DNA of 64,000 bases from Rubellimicrobium sp. (lineage in GTDB: Bacteria > Pseudomonadota > Alphaproteobacteria > Rhodobacterales > Rhodobacteraceae). Shown piece after piece: positions 53,923 to 63,985 of this stretch. The DNA is taken from contig JACFNP010000006.1 of assembly GCA_019454835.1 (NCBI GenBank), positions 1 to 64,000 on the forward strand, read 5' to 3'. The translations under genes were made by a program, and so were the position numbers. The notes under the pieces are model-generated. The model saw nothing but the letters and a program-made list of their open reading frames with translations. It was not told the DNA's origin and ran no database searches. Within the stretch, counting starts at the first letter, position 1. Every line of letters begins with the position of its first letter.

Positions 53923-53975
53923 GATTTTGCGGACCGCCGCGCTGCACCAGCCCGTGCCGGGCCTGCGTGCCCCCC

Positions 53976-54596
53976 TCAGGCCGTCACTTCGCCCCGTGCG
54001 GCGCGGTCCCAGGCGGCGGTGATGGTGGCGGCGCGGGCGGCGACCTCGGCGGCTGTCATGCCGGGGCGATAAAGCGCCGAGCCGATGCCGAAGCCGTCCG
54101 CCGAGGCCGCCAGCCAGTCGGCGAAGTTGTCCGGCCCTGCGCCGCCCACGGCGTAGACCCGCGTGCCCGCAGGCAGCACGGCGCGGATGGCGCGCAGTCC
54201 GGCGGGGCCGACCAGCGCGCCGGGGAACAGCTTCAGCCCGGTGGCCCCGGCGCGCAGCGCCGCGAAGGCTTCGGTCGGGGTCATCACGCCGGGCCAGCTT
54301 TCCATGCCCGCCGCCACCGTCGCCCGGATGACATCGGGGTTGCAGTCGGGCGAGACGACCAGCCGCCCGCCCGCGTCGCGCACCTCGTCCACGTCGCGCG
54401 TGGTCAGCACGGTTCCGGCACCGATCAATGCCCGCTCGCCGCAATGGCGGGCCATGGCGGCAACCGAGGTCATCGGGTGGGGTGAATTCAGCGGCACCTC
54501 GATCACCGAGATGCCCGCGCCGATCAGTGCCTCGGCCACGGGCACGGCGTCGTCGGGGGTGATGCCGCGCAGGATGGCGATGATGGGTCGGGTCAT
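53976..54596 (-). CDS. dgoA: 2-dehydro-3-deoxy-6-phosphogalactonate aldolase
   Basis: A 206-residue KDPG/KDPGal aldolase. Class I aldolase segments are [56 protein letters not shown] and GLKLFPG with the Schiff-base Lys. It yields pyruvate and glyceraldehyde 3-phosphate. It overlaps dgoK by 4 bp, which favours KDPGal over KDPG as substrate. Confidence 0.92.
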   Translation of the reverse strand: MTRPIIAILRGITPDDAVPVAEALIGAGISVIEVPLNSPHPMTSVAAMARHCGERALIGAGTVLTTRDVDEVRDAGGRLVVSPDCNPDVIRATVAAGMESWPGVMTPTEAFAALRAGATGLKLFPGALVGPAGLRAIRAVLPAGTRVYAVGGAGPDNFADWLAASADGFGIGSALYRPGMTAAEVAARAATITAAWDRAARGEVTA

Positions 54597-55471
54597 GGCG
54601 TGGCTCCGTGATGTGCGGCGATCAGCCCGGCCAGCGTGACCACGCTGCCATCGGTTATCTGCGCCTGCACGCCCTGCGCCGCAAGGGCCGCGCCATAGCG
54701 CCGCGCCAGCGCGCCGGTGCCGATCACCGCGACATCGGCACCCAGCCACCAGCCCTTTGCCGCCTGCAGCTCGGCCCCGATCAGCAGACCCGACAGCCGC
54801 CCGCGCGCCTGCGCAGGCGACAGCCCGTGCAGCAGCCCCTCGGCGCGGATGGCAAACAGCCTCTGCGCAAGCTGCGCCGGCGCGGCCATGCCCTCGGCCA
54901 CGGCGGTGGCGAAGGCGTGTTCGTCGGTGCCGTCGCCCGCCAGCGAATGACGCAGCACGGTATGGGCGCCAAGCGCCGCGAACATCTCTCCCGACATGAA
55001 GGTGCGGAAGGACACGATCTCGCCCGCGCTGAGCTGCACCCATTTCGTATGCGTGCCGGGCAGGCAGAGCGTGCCGTCCCAGCCGGGGTTCAGGTGCAGG
55101 AAGCCCGCGATCTGGGTTTCCTCGCCGCGCATCACATCCGCCGGGTCGGATTGCGCCACGCCGGGGATGATGCGCACCCGCAGGCCCGGCGTGCGCGCGG
55201 GGGCCGCGACCAGCGCGCCGGGGCGGGCGGGGCAGGGGGTCATGGTGTAGGGGGCCTCGATCCAGCCCTGCCTTGCGCCGACCATGCCGCAGGCGACGAC
55301 ATCGCCCCGCCCCGGCCAGTCGCCGATCAGCGCCAGCAGCGCGTCCTCGAACTGGTCGGGTGCCAGCGCGCCCATGCCCTGCGGCGAGGACGCCTCGGCC
55401 ACCACCCTGTCACCCCGCATCGCCCAGGCGCGCAGGTTCGAGGTGCCCCAGTCTGCGGCGATCCACTCCAT
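54593..55471 (-). CDS. dgoK: 2-dehydro-3-deoxygalactonokinase
   Basis: A 292-residue DgoK kinase ([52 protein letters not shown]) phosphorylating 2-keto-3-deoxygalactonate. It follows the SDR gene by 3 bp and overlaps dgoA, giving three consecutive steps of a De Ley-Doudoroff type route. Confidence 0.93.
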   Translation of the reverse strand: MEWIAADWGTSNLRAWAMRGDRVVAEASSPQGMGALAPDQFEDALLALIGDWPGRGDVVACGMVGARQGWIEAPYTMTPCPARPGALVAAPARTPGLRVRIIPGVAQSDPADVMRGEETQIAGFLHLNPGWDGTLCLPGTHTKWVQLSAGEIVSFRTFMSGEMFAALGAHTVLRHSLAGDGTDEHAFATAVAEGMAAPAQLAQRLFAIRAEGLLHGLSPAQARGRLSGLLIGAELQAAKGWWLGADVAVIGTGALARRYGAALAAQGVQAQITDGSVVTLAGLIAAHHGATP

Positions 55472-55474
55472 GTC

Positions 55475-56251
55475 TTACGCCGTATGCACCACGCCCGCAT
55501 CGACCGGCAGGCACTGGCCGGTAATCATGCGCGCGCCGCTGGACGCAAGAAACAGCACCGGCGGCACCATGTCGTCGGGTTGCAGTTTCACCGGCAGGCA
55601 TTGGCGCGCAAGGAATGCGGCCACGGCCTCGGGCTTTGCCCAGAGCCGCAACTGTCGCTCGGTGAACACCCAGCCCGGCACGATGGCGTTGACCCGGATC
55701 ATGTCGCCGCCCCATTCGCGCGCCAGCGCCCGCATCATGCCGACGACACCCGCCTTGGCGGTGACATAGGGCACGATATCCGCCGACCCCATGAACCAGG
55801 TCACCGACGAGAACATGATGATCGAGCCGCCGCCGATCTGCCGCATCATCGGCGCGACATGCTGGGCGCCGTGGAAATGCGCATCGAGGTTCAGCGCAAG
55901 GTTGCTGTCCCAGCCTTCCGGCGTCACGTCGTCGGCCCTGATGCGGGTGTCGTTGGCGGCGTTGCTGACGAAGGTGGCGATGGGGCCGTGGGCCTCGGCT
56001 GCCCGGTCCAGCGCGGCGCGGAAGGCGGGCGTGTCGGTCACGTCGCAGGTCAGCGCCAGCGGGCGGTTGCCGGTCGCCTTTTCCACCGCATCGGCGTGCG
56101 CGGTGCCGTCGATCAGGTCGCAGAAGGCGATCTTCGCCCCCTGCGCCGCAAAGCCCTGCACCAGCGAGGCGCCGATGCCCGAGGCGCCGCCGGTCACGAA
56201 GACCGACATGCCGTCGAGGTCGGGATAGACGGGTGCAGCGGGGTCGGTCAT
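55475..56251 (-). CDS. SDR-family sugar dehydrogenase (galactose dehydrogenase-like)
   Basis: A 258-residue short-chain dehydrogenase. The cofactor site is VTGGASGIGASLV, NAAND is the conserved Asn segment, and the catalytic residues lie in SSVTWFMGSADIVPYVTAK (Ser, Tyr, Lys). In front of dgoK and dgoA it probably oxidises D-galactose or a related aldose to the lactone; L-arabinose or L-fucose are alternatives. No lactonase or dehydratase is seen in the window. Confidence 0.85.
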   Translation of the reverse strand: MTDPAAPVYPDLDGMSVFVTGGASGIGASLVQGFAAQGAKIAFCDLIDGTAHADAVEKATGNRPLALTCDVTDTPAFRAALDRAAEAHGPIATFVSNAANDTRIRADDVTPEGWDSNLALNLDAHFHGAQHVAPMMRQIGGGSIIMFSSVTWFMGSADIVPYVTAKAGVVGMMRALAREWGGDMIRVNAIVPGWVFTERQLRLWAKPEAVAAFLARQCLPVKLQPDDMVPPVLFLASSGARMITGQCLPVDAGVVHTA

Positions 56252-56282
56252 CTTGGTCTCCGGGTCGGGTTCAGGGTCGGGG

Positions 56283-57497
56283 TCACGACAGGCTTTCAAA
56301 CCACCGCCGGATGGCGATGCGTTCCTCGGGTTCCATGAAGCTCACGTTGGCGGGCGGCATGGCGCGGCTCACCCCCGCCTGCAACCAGATCTGGCGGGCA
56401 TGGTTGGCGACGGCCTCGGGGGAATCGAGCACCACCCCGCGCGGCGCGGCGGCGATGCCGTCCCACATCGGTTCCGCCGTGTGGCACATCGAGCAGCGAC
56501 CGAGCACGATGTCGGCCACGTCCTCGAAGCCTTCGGCCTGCGCATAACGCGCGCCCGCAGCATTCAGCGCGGTGTCCCGATAGTCCTCGAGCGGCTTCGG
56601 CCAGGCCAACCAGACGATGGCCGCGAAGATCGCCGCCGTCGCAACCCAGGTCCACCACGGCCTGCCCTTGCGCTGGTGCATCGTGTTGAAGAAATGCCGG
56701 ATCGTCACCCCCATGAGGAACACCAGCGAGGCGATCATCCAGGCATTGTCGCCGCCGAAGGCCAGCGGATAGTGATTCGACAGCATCAGGAAGATGACCG
56801 GCAGCGTCAGGTAATTGTTGTGTGTTGACCGCTGCTTGGCGATTTTCCCGTATTTCGCATCGGGCGTGCGCCCGGCCTTGAGATCGGCGACGACGACGCG
56901 CTGGTTGGGAATGATGAGGAAGAACACGTTGCCGGTCATGATCGTCGCGGTGAACGCGCCCAGATGCAGCAGCGCAGCGCGGCCGCTGAAGACATGGGTA
57001 TAGAACAGCGCCATCAGCACGATGACCACGAACAGCGCCACCATCAGCACGATCTGGTCGTATTTCAGGAACAGCTTGCAAAGCGCGTCATAGACCAGCC
57101 AGCCGAACACCAGCGACGCCGCCGACAGCGCCACCGCCTGCCAGACGGCAAGGTCCATCACCTCGGGGTCGATCAGGAACAGTTCCGCCCCGTGCCAGTA
57201 GACCAGCGTGAGCAGGATGAAGCCCGAAATCCAGGTCCAGTAGCTTTCCCATTTGAACCAGATCAGGTGTTCCGGCAGGCTGGCCGGGGCCACCAGATAT
57301 TTCTGGATATGGTAGAAGCCGCCGCCGTGGACCTGCCATTCCTCGCCGTCGGCGCCGCTGGCAAGGTTGCGGTCGCGGTGCAGGCCCAGGTCAAGGGCGA
57401 TGAAGTAGAAGCTCGACCCGATCCAGCCCATCGCGGCGATGACATGCAGCCAGCGGGCGGCAAACTCGGCCCAGGCCGCAAGGATTGTGGCGTCCAT
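56283..57497 (-). CDS. puuD: Urate hydroxylase/oxidase PuuD
   Basis: A 404-residue protein with an eight-helix membrane part (MGWIGSSFYFIALDLGL, MTGNVFFLIIPNQR, THNNYLTLPVIFLMLSNHYP) and a C-terminal cytochrome c domain (CSMCHTAEPMWDGI). PuuD oxidises urate to 5-hydroxyisourate and passes electrons to its heme. It heads the purine module with uraH downstream. Confidence 0.94.
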   Translation of the reverse strand: MDATILAAWAEFAARWLHVIAAMGWIGSSFYFIALDLGLHRDRNLASGADGEEWQVHGGGFYHIQKYLVAPASLPEHLIWFKWESYWTWISGFILLTLVYWHGAELFLIDPEVMDLAVWQAVALSAASLVFGWLVYDALCKLFLKYDQIVLMVALFVVIVLMALFYTHVFSGRAALLHLGAFTATIMTGNVFFLIIPNQRVVVADLKAGRTPDAKYGKIAKQRSTHNNYLTLPVIFLMLSNHYPLAFGGDNAWMIASLVFLMGVTIRHFFNTMHQRKGRPWWTWVATAAIFAAIVWLAWPKPLEDYRDTALNAAGARYAQAEGFEDVADIVLGRCSMCHTAEPMWDGIAAAPRGVVLDSPEAVANHARQIWLQAGVSRAMPPANVSFMEPEERIAIRRWFESLS

Positions 57498-57552
57498 ATC
57501 CGTCCCCGTTGTTTTGCGCGAAGGTCCACCCGCGCGCCGGGGGCGTCAAGGC

Positions 57553-57909
57553 TCAACTGCCGCGATAGGTCGAATAGCCGTAGGGCGACAGCAGCAGCGG
57601 CACATGATAATGCGCGGCCTCGGCCATGCCGAAGCGGATCGGCACCTCGTCAAGAAACAGCGGCGCGGGTCCGGCCTGGCCGCTGGCGCGCAGGTAGTCG
57701 CCCGCGTGAAAGACCAGCTCGTATTGCCCCGGCGCAAAGCTGTCCTGCGGCAGGATCGGCGTGTCGGTGCGACCGTCGGCGTTGGTGCGCGCCTCGGCGA
57801 CCAGCACCCGCCCCCCCTCGGCCAGCCGGAACAGCAGGATGCGCAGCCCCGCCGCCGGGCAGCCGCGCGCGGTATCGAGCACATGTGTCGTGAGATAGCC
57901 TTCGGCCAT
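57553..57909 (-). CDS. uraH: 5-hydroxyisourate hydrolase
   Basis: A 118-residue transthyretin-like protein converting 5-hydroxyisourate to OHCU. The N-terminal [17 protein letters not shown] and the C-terminal [19 protein letters not shown] (YRGS tail) are diagnostic. It lies upstream of puuD on the same strand and is divergent from the allantoinase-UraD fusion gene. Confidence 0.96.
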   Translation of the reverse strand: MAEGYLTTHVLDTARGCPAAGLRILLFRLAEGGRVLVAEARTNADGRTDTPILPQDSFAPGQYELVFHAGDYLRASGQAGPAPLFLDEVPIRFGMAEAAHYHVPLLLSPYGYSTYRGS

Positions 57910-58008
57910 GACCCCCTCCGTCCTTGCGCGCCCGACCCTAGGGCCGCACGCGCATCTTGCAAGCCCGTGCATGGCGGGCCTATCCATGAGCGAATGACGA
58001 GGTTTCCC

Positions 58009-59430
58009 ATGCCCGACACGATCCTGCCGCCACGCTATCCCCGCGATTTCGCCGGACACGGCCCGACCCCGCCCGATGCGCAATGGCCCGATGGCGCCCG
58101 CGTCGCCATCAGCATGGTGCTGAACTTCGAGGAAGGCGGCGAGAACAGCATCCTGCACGGCGATGCCGCGTCCGAGGCGTTCCTCTCGGACATCGCCGGG
58201 GCGGCGATGTGGCCGGGGCAGCGGCACTGGAACATGGAGTCGATCTACGACTACGGCGCCCGCGCCGGGTTCTGGCGGCTGCACCGGCTGTTCACCGGCA
58301 TGGGGCTGCCGCTGACGATCTATGGCGTCGCCACCGCGCTGGCGCGCGCGCCGTTGCAGGTGGCGGCGATGAAGGACGCAGGCTGGGAGATCGCCAGCCA
58401 CGGCCTGAAATGGGTCGAACACAAGGACATGCCTGAGGACGAGGAACGCCGCCAGATCGCCGAGGCGATCCGCCTGCATACCGAGGTGGTCGGCCACCCC
58501 CCGCGCGGCTGGTATACCGGCCGTTGCAGCGAGAACACCGTGCGGCTGACGGCGGAAACCGGGGCCTTCGACTGGATCGCCGATACCTATGACGACGATC
58601 TGCCCTACTGGCTGCGGGTCGGCGACCGCGAGCAGCTCGTGATTCCCTACACGCTCGAGGCCAACGACATGCGCTTTGCCACCGCGCCGGGCTGGGTGAC
58701 GGGGCGCGATTTCGGCGACTATCTCTGCGACACGTTCGACGAGCTGCATGCCGAAGGCGGCCGCATGTTCACCGTCGGCCTGCATTGCCGCCTCGCGGGC
58801 CGCCCCGGCAAGACCGCCGGGCTGCGCCAGTTCCTGACCCATGCGCGGCAGAAGGGCGGGGCGTGGTTTGCGACCCGCGGCCAGATCGCCGCCCACTGGG
58901 CGCGGGTGAACCCGCCGGTCGACCGGCTGCGCCCCTCGCAGATGGCGCGCGCCGAATTCATGCAGCGCTTCGGCGGCATCTACGAACACAGCCCCTGGGT
59001 GGCGGAACGGGCCTACGAACTCGAACTCGGCCCCGCGCATGACACGGCGGTCGGGCTGGCCAATGCGCTGGCCCGCGCCTTCCGTTCGGCCAGCCACGAC
59101 GAACGGCTGGGCGTGCTGCGCGCCCACCCCGACCTTGCGGGCAAGCTGGCGGCGGCGAAACGGCTGACGCCCGAATCCACCGCCGAACAGGCGAGCGCGG
59201 GGCTGGATGCGCTGACGGATGAAGAACGCGCGACCTTCGGGGCGCTGAACTCGGTCTACATGGACCGGCACGGCTTTCCGTTCATCATCGCGGTGCGCGA
59301 CCACGACAAGCCCGCGATCATGAAGGCGATGCGCAAGCGGATCGAGCAGGATACCGACCGCGAATTCGCCACCGCCTGCGCGCAGGTCGAACGCATCGCC
59401 GGACTGCGCCTGAAGGAACTGCTGCCATGA
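58009..59430 (+). CDS. Bifunctional allantoinase PuuE / OHCU decarboxylase UraD
   Basis: A 473-residue fusion. Residues 1-300 are a PuuE-type, polysaccharide-deacetylase-fold allantoinase ([42 protein letters not shown]). Residues about 310-473 are UraD ([44 protein letters not shown]). The protein would turn OHCU into S-allantoin and then allantoate. GAGG six bases before the ATG at 58009 decides the start. It overlaps the next gene by 4 bp. Confidence 0.93.
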   Translation: MPDTILPPRYPRDFAGHGPTPPDAQWPDGARVAISMVLNFEEGGENSILHGDAASEAFLSDIAGAAMWPGQRHWNMESIYDYGARAGFWRLHRLFTGMGLPLTIYGVATALARAPLQVAAMKDAGWEIASHGLKWVEHKDMPEDEERRQIAEAIRLHTEVVGHPPRGWYTGRCSENTVRLTAETGAFDWIADTYDDDLPYWLRVGDREQLVIPYTLEANDMRFATAPGWVTGRDFGDYLCDTFDELHAEGGRMFTVGLHCRLAGRPGKTAGLRQFLTHARQKGGAWFATRGQIAAHWARVNPPVDRLRPSQMARAEFMQRFGGIYEHSPWVAERAYELELGPAHDTAVGLANALARAFRSASHDERLGVLRAHPDLAGKLAAAKRLTPESTAEQASAGLDALTDEERATFGALNSVYMDRHGFPFIIAVRDHDKPAIMKAMRKRIEQDTDREFATACAQVERIAGLRLKELLP

Positions 59431-60248
59431 GCCGCAGCTACGCCTTCCCCCCCGGCGGCCTGCCGCCCCAGACCGAGGAACCGGCGCAGTCCGGCGCGGT
59501 CTTCACCCCCGCCTATGCCTTCATCCCCGCCGACACCCAGCGCGGCATCACCGCCTCGCTGCTGCCGGGGTGGGAGGGCACGCAGGCCTGGATCATCGCC
59601 CGGCCGCTGTCGGGTTTCGCCGAAACCTTCGCCCAATACGCGGTCGAGATCGCGCCCGGCGGCGGCTCGACTGCACCCGAACCCGATCCGGGCGCCGAGG
59701 CGGGCATCCTCGTCGCGGCAGGCGAGGGCGCGCTTGCGCTGGACGGTGAAACCCACGCCCTGCGCGCGGGAAGTTACCTCTATCTGCCGCCGCGCGCGAA
59801 CTGGAGCATGCGCAACACCGGCACCACCGCGCTGCGCCTGCACTGGATCCGCAAGCGCTGGCAACCCGCGCCGGGCCTGACCCCGCCCGAGGCGATCATC
59901 AGCCATGATGACGACCTGCCGGTGAACTGGATGCCCGACACCGACCTGTGGGGGACGACCCGCATCGTGGACCCGGCGGACCTGCGCCACGACATGCACA
60001 TGAACATCGTCACCTTCCGCCCCGGCGGGCGGATTCCGTTCGCGGAAACCCATGTGATGGAACACGGACTTTACGTGTTGCAGGGCACCGCGCGCTACCT
60101 GCTGAACCGTGACTGGGTGACGGTCGGCCCCGGCGATTTCATGTGGCTGCGCGCCTTCTGCCCGCAGGCGTGCTTTGCCACGGGGACCGAAGACTTCCGC
60201 TATCTCCTTTACAAGGACGTGAACCGCCATCCTTCACTGACGCTCTGA
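59427..60248 (+). CDS. allE: (S)-ureidoglycine aminohydrolase, bicupin
   Basis: A 273-residue bicupin ([28 protein letters not shown], then [48 protein letters not shown]). The second cupin holds the Mn-binding His/Glu set (ETHVMEHG). It converts ureidoglycine to ureidoglycolate and ammonia. It overlaps the PuuE-UraD fusion gene by 4 bp. Confidence 0.93.
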   Translation: MSRSYAFPPGGLPPQTEEPAQSGAVFTPAYAFIPADTQRGITASLLPGWEGTQAWIIARPLSGFAETFAQYAVEIAPGGGSTAPEPDPGAEAGILVAAGEGALALDGETHALRAGSYLYLPPRANWSMRNTGTTALRLHWIRKRWQPAPGLTPPEAIISHDDDLPVNWMPDTDLWGTTRIVDPADLRHDMHMNIVTFRPGGRIPFAETHVMEHGLYVLQGTARYLLNRDWVTVGPGDFMWLRAFCPQACFATGTEDFRYLLYKDVNRHPSLTL

Positions 60249-60312
60249 CCCTTCATCCTTGCCAAATACTCTCGGGGGGTGCGGGGGGCAGACAGCCCCC
60301 CGCTGGCCAGAA
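60249..60312 (+). repeat. Recurrent post-stop motif between allE and allA
   Basis: Directly after the allE stop: CCTTCATCCTTGCCAAATAC then TCTCGGGGGGTG, followed by a GGGGGGCAGACAGCCCCCC hairpin. It is the same motif, in the same position relative to a stop codon, as between argD and argF. Confidence 0.65.
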
Positions 60313-60326
60313 ACAAGCGAGCCGCC

Positions 60327-60812
60327 ATGACCATCACCACCGAACCGCTGACCGCCGCCGCCTTCGCCCCGTTCGGCGACGTGCTGGATTGCTCGGGCGA
60401 TCCCGACAAGCTGATCAACGCGGGTCGCTGCGGGCGCTGGCACGACCGGGCGCGGCTCGATTTCGACGTGCTGGGCCATGGCGGCATCAGCCTGTTCCGT
60501 TCCGACGCGGCCAGCCTGCCGCTGGAGCTGACCCTGCTCGAACGTCACCCGCTGGGGTCGCAGGCGTTCATCCCGATGACGCCTGACCCGTTTCTTGTCG
60601 TCGTCGCCGCCGACCGCGACGGCACCCCCGACGACATCCGCGCCTTCATCACCGCACCGGGGCAGGGCGTGAACATCGGCCGCAACGTCTGGCACGGCGT
60701 GCTGACCCCGCTGGCCCCGCCGGGCCTGTTCGCGGTGGTGGACCGGATCGGGCCGGGGGTGAATCTGGAAGAACACCACCTGCCGCAACCGCGCATGATC
60801 GTGCGCGGTTAA
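60327..60812 (+). CDS. allA: Ureidoglycolate lyase
   Basis: A 161-residue AllA (LTAAAFAPFGDVLDCSGDP, LERHPLGSQAFIPM, PFLVVVAAD, GQGVNIGRNVWHGVLTPL) that splits ureidoglycolate into glyoxylate and urea. The start at 60327 follows the post-stop motif; it has a weak ribosome site (AAGCGAG). It ends tail to tail with fliP. Confidence 0.94.
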   Translation: MTITTEPLTAAAFAPFGDVLDCSGDPDKLINAGRCGRWHDRARLDFDVLGHGGISLFRSDAASLPLELTLLERHPLGSQAFIPMTPDPFLVVVAADRDGTPDDIRAFITAPGQGVNIGRNVWHGVLTPLAPPGLFAVVDRIGPGVNLEEHHLPQPRMIVRG

Positions 60813-61550
60813 CTACCCATATCCCCGCACCAGACTGGCGGCGATCAGGCTCCAGCCGTCGGCGACCACGAAGAAGGCCAGCTTGAACGGCAGCGAGACG
60901 ATGGCGGGCGGCACCATCATCATGCCCATCGACATCAGCACCGCCGCCACGACGAGGTCGATCACCAGGAACGGCAGGAACACCAGAAAGCCGACCTGAA
61001 AGGCCCGCGACAGTTCCGACAGCAGGAACGAGGGCACCAGCAGCGACAGCGGTGCGTCGCGCGCGTCCGTGCCCGCGTCGAACCCCGGTCGCAGGTCGGC
61101 CAGCACCTGCAGCGTGTCGGGTGCCGTGCGCGCGGCCATGAAGCCGCGAAAGGGTGCGATCATGCGCGGCACGGCGTCTTCCAGCGTGATCTCCTGCGCG
61201 ACATAGGGTTCGACGCCGTTGTCCCAGGCGGCGGTCATCACCGGCTCCATCACGAACCAGCTCAGGAACAGCGCCAGACTGACGATGAGCATGTTGGGCG
61301 GCGACTGCTGCATCCCCAGCGCCTGCCGCAGGATCGACAGCACCGTGACCACGAAGGGAAAGCAGGTGATCGTCACCGCCAGCCCCGGCACGATGCTGAG
61401 CACGGTGATCAGCAGCAGGATCTGGATCGAGCGCTGTGCCAGCGCGCCATCGTCCGCACCGCCGCCGAGCAGGTCGAGCGGCGACAGCCCCTGCGCCGCC
61501 GCAGGCGCCGCCGCCAGCGTGATCGCCGCTACCAGAAGCGCGGCGCGCAT
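60813..61550 (-). CDS. fliP: Flagellar export apparatus protein FliP
   Basis: A 245-residue FliP, a pore subunit of the flagellar type III export gate. A cleavable signal-like N-terminus (ITLAAAPAAAQG) is followed by VLSIVPGLAVTITCFPFVVTVLSILRQALG, then LVPSFLLSELSRAFQVGFLVFLPFLVIDLVV and MMMVPPAIVSLPFKLAFFVVADGW. It is the last of four flagellar genes on this strand. Confidence 0.96.
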   Translation of the reverse strand: MRAALLVAAITLAAAPAAAQGLSPLDLLGGGADDGALAQRSIQILLLITVLSIVPGLAVTITCFPFVVTVLSILRQALGMQQSPPNMLIVSLALFLSWFVMEPVMTAAWDNGVEPYVAQEITLEDAVPRMIAPFRGFMAARTAPDTLQVLADLRPGFDAGTDARDAPLSLLVPSFLLSELSRAFQVGFLVFLPFLVIDLVVAAVLMSMGMMMVPPAIVSLPFKLAFFVVADGWSLIAASLVRGYG

Positions 61551-61844
61551 TCAGCCGGGACCGCCGCGCTGGCCGGTCACCTCGGTCAGGCGCACCGCGA
61601 GCAGGCCGGGTTCGCCGTCACCGGCCTCTTGCAGGACGCCCCGCGCGATCAGGCGTTCGCCGATGAACAGCTCGACCGGGTCGTCGAGCCGCCGGTCGAG
61701 CAGCAGCACCGCGTTTTCACCCAGCGCCAGCAGTTCGCGCAGGGTCGGGCGCGCGTGGCCGACCGAGATCGTCACCTCGATGGGCAGGTCGTGCAATATA
61801 CCGCCCGCAGCGGGCGGCGTGTCGGCGGCGCGTGTGTCATCCAT
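61551..61844 (-). CDS. fliN: Flagellar motor switch protein FliN
   Basis: A 97-residue protein with the SpoA/FliN core (LPIEVTISVGHARPTLRELLALGENAVLLLDRRLDDPVELFIGERLIARGVLQE). FliN is part of the C-ring that sets rotation and docks export chaperones. It abuts fliP and overlaps the fliH-like gene by 8 bp. Confidence 0.92.
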   Translation of the reverse strand: MDDTRAADTPPAAGGILHDLPIEVTISVGHARPTLRELLALGENAVLLLDRRLDDPVELFIGERLIARGVLQEAGDGEPGLLAVRLTEVTGQRGGPG

Positions 61845-62403
61845 GGTCTGTCCGTTCGTGAAAGGGATCGGAGACGGCGGCGAGCGCGTCCGAGATCGCG
61901 CTGCCCAGCCGGGCGAGATCGAGCGAGGTGGCCGCGTCGCCCCGACCGACCAGCACCTGGCCGGGGGCGAGGCGGGTGTCGGCGGTGACGGTGGCGGGCG
62001 TTCCGGGGACGAGCGGCAGGATCGCGCGGACGGCGGGCAGGTCGTCGGGGGCGACGTGCAGCGTCAGCGGCCCGTCCGAATCGGCACCGGCAGCCGCCGT
62101 CAGTTCATCGAGCAGCGCCGCGCCGAGCGTGGCGTCCAGAATCCGCGGCACGATCCGTTCGGCCAGCGTGGCAAACAGCGGCGCCAGCCGGGCAAGGACA
62201 TCGGCGCGGGCCTCGGCGAAGGTGAGGCCGAGATCGGCGATCGCCCGCGCGGTGTCGTGGCGCAGCGCGTCCTGCGCCGCTTCGGCCTGCGCCAGCCCTT
62301 CGGCCAGCCCGGCGGCATGACCGGCCAGCCAGTCCTCGCCCGGCGTGGCGGGGCCGGGGTCGGCGGCACTGTCGAAACATTCAAACAGGGTGGCAATGCT
62401 CAT
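61837..62403 (-). CDS. FliH-like flagellar export regulator
   Basis: A 188-residue, helix-rich protein with a long amphipathic region (WLAGHAAGLAEGLAQAEAAQDALRHDTARAIADLGLTFAEARADVLARLAPLFATLAERIVPRILD) and a C-terminal globular part (LTLHVAPDDLPAVRAILP), as in FliH/YscL proteins. FliH holds the FliI ATPase in check. The assignment rests mainly on location between fliF and fliN, as sequence conservation is weak. Confidence 0.7.
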   Translation of the reverse strand: MSIATLFECFDSAADPGPATPGEDWLAGHAAGLAEGLAQAEAAQDALRHDTARAIADLGLTFAEARADVLARLAPLFATLAERIVPRILDATLGAALLDELTAAAGADSDGPLTLHVAPDDLPAVRAILPLVPGTPATVTADTRLAPGQVLVGRGDAATSLDLARLGSAISDALAAVSDPFHERTDHG

Positions 62404-62404
62404 C

Positions 62405-63985
62405 TCAGGGCTGCCCGCCCGGTGACGGGCCGTCCATCCAGTCGTGCAGGATCTGGATGGTTTCCTCCTGACGCGATTCGATCAGGCGGCGCAGCCGGGT
62501 GACGGGATCGACCACTTCGGCATCCTCGGCGGTGTCGGCGGCGCCGAACCCGCCCAGATCCATGGGGGCGATCATCGGCTCCCATGCGGGGTCGTCGCCT
62601 GCACCCGCGACGGCGGGCAGCGCCGGTCCCGGCGGGGGCAGGCCGATGGCCGCCTGACGGCGCGCCGGGGCCAGGATCGGGCGCAGCACGAACAGCCCCA
62701 GCACCAGCGCCACCAGCACCAGCGCCGCAAGGCGGATCAGACCCATCCGGTCAAGACCACCGGCTGCGGCGACCCCCTCGCTGCCCTGGGCGACGAGCGG
62801 TTCAAACGGCATGGAGCGGATCGTGACCACATCGCCGCGAGCCGCATCGAAGCCGACCGCCGAGGCGACCAGATCGCCCAGCGCCTGCAATTCCTCGGGC
62901 GGCCGCGGGGTGGTTGCGCGGCTGCCGTCGGCGGCCTGCGTCACCGCGTCGTTCACCAGCACCGCGACCGAGAGACGGCGCACGTCGCCCGGTTCGCGGA
63001 CGATTTCCCGGCTGGTCTGCGACAGTTCGTAATTGGTCAGTGCACGGGTCGATGTCTCGGCGCTGTGCGGCCCCGGCGCGGCGGCGCCCGCGTCGCCGTC
63101 GGGCAGGTTCGAGGCGACGGAAACCGCCCCCTCGCCGCCGCCCTGCGTGGTGTTCTGGCGTTCCTCGGTTTCCGAGGAGATGGCGGTGCGGCTGTCGGGG
63201 TCGATGCGCCGTTCGGTGATCGATTCGCTTTCGCTGACCCGTTCGACCGTGACCTCGACCACGGCGTTGCCGATGCCGACCCGTGCCTCGACGAGATGCA
63301 GCGCGCGCAGGCGCAGGCCGTCGGCCATCGTGTCCCCGGTTCCGGGGCTGTCTTCGGTCAGCACGAGGCCGGTGGCGGTGTCGATCACCGCGACATCCGC
63401 CGCCGCCATGCCCGCCACCGCCGAGGCGACCAGCCAGCGCAGCGCCCGCGCCTGCGACGGCGGCAGCGGGGCGCCCGCCATCGTCACCGTGACCGAGGCG
63501 GCCCGTTGCACGTCGCGCGCGAAGGGGCGGTTGCCGGGGCTGGAGATATGAACGCGCGCCGCCCGCACGCCCGGCACGGCCAGGATCGTGCGCGCGAGTT
63601 CGCCTTCCTTCGCGCGCCAGTAGGCGGCGTCGAACATCTGCGAGGTGGTGCCGAACCCGGTCAGCGAATCGAGCAGTTCGTAGCCCTGTGCCGTGCTGGC
63701 GGGCAGCCCCTCGCCCGCCAGCGACAGGCGCAGCACGTCGCGGGTGTCGCGCGGCACGAAGATCGCGTCGCCGCGCACGTCGTAACCGATGCCGCGCTGT
63801 TCGAGCGCGGCAATGACGCCGCCTGCGGCGCCGGGTTCCAGCCCGGCATAGAGCAGCGCCATGTCGCGCCCGCCCGCCGCCCGGCCAAGCGCGATCACCG
63901 CCGCAAGGACCGCCAGCGTTGCCGCGACCACGACGATCTTGCGTCGCGGCGCAAGGGCCGACCACAGCGTCGCAGGAATGTTCAA
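62405..63985 (-). CDS. fliF: Flagellar MS-ring protein FliF
   Basis: A 526-residue FliF. An N-terminal helix (about 17-34) precedes the ring-building motif part (LLYAGLEPGAAGGVIAALEQRGIGYDV), the RBM2 segment VRAARVHISSPGNRPF, a variable loop, and a C-terminal helix (about 415-435). The acidic tail (DPVTRLRRLIESRQEETIQILHDW) binds FliG. The ATG at 63985 lies 15 bp from the window end, so upstream genes and promoter are outside. Confidence 0.95.
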   Translation of the reverse strand: MNIPATLWSALAPRRKIVVVAATLAVLAAVIALGRAAGGRDMALLYAGLEPGAAGGVIAALEQRGIGYDVRGDAIFVPRDTRDVLRLSLAGEGLPASTAQGYELLDSLTGFGTTSQMFDAAYWRAKEGELARTILAVPGVRAARVHISSPGNRPFARDVQRAASVTVTMAGAPLPPSQARALRWLVASAVAGMAAADVAVIDTATGLVLTEDSPGTGDTMADGLRLRALHLVEARVGIGNAVVEVTVERVSESESITERRIDPDSRTAISSETEERQNTTQGGGEGAVSVASNLPDGDAGAAAPGPHSAETSTRALTNYELSQTSREIVREPGDVRRLSVAVLVNDAVTQAADGSRATTPRPPEELQALGDLVASAVGFDAARGDVVTIRSMPFEPLVAQGSEGVAAAGGLDRMGLIRLAALVLVALVLGLFVLRPILAPARRQAAIGLPPPGPALPAVAGAGDDPAWEPMIAPMDLGGFGAADTAEDAEVVDPVTRLRRLIESRQEETIQILHDWMDGPSPGGQP

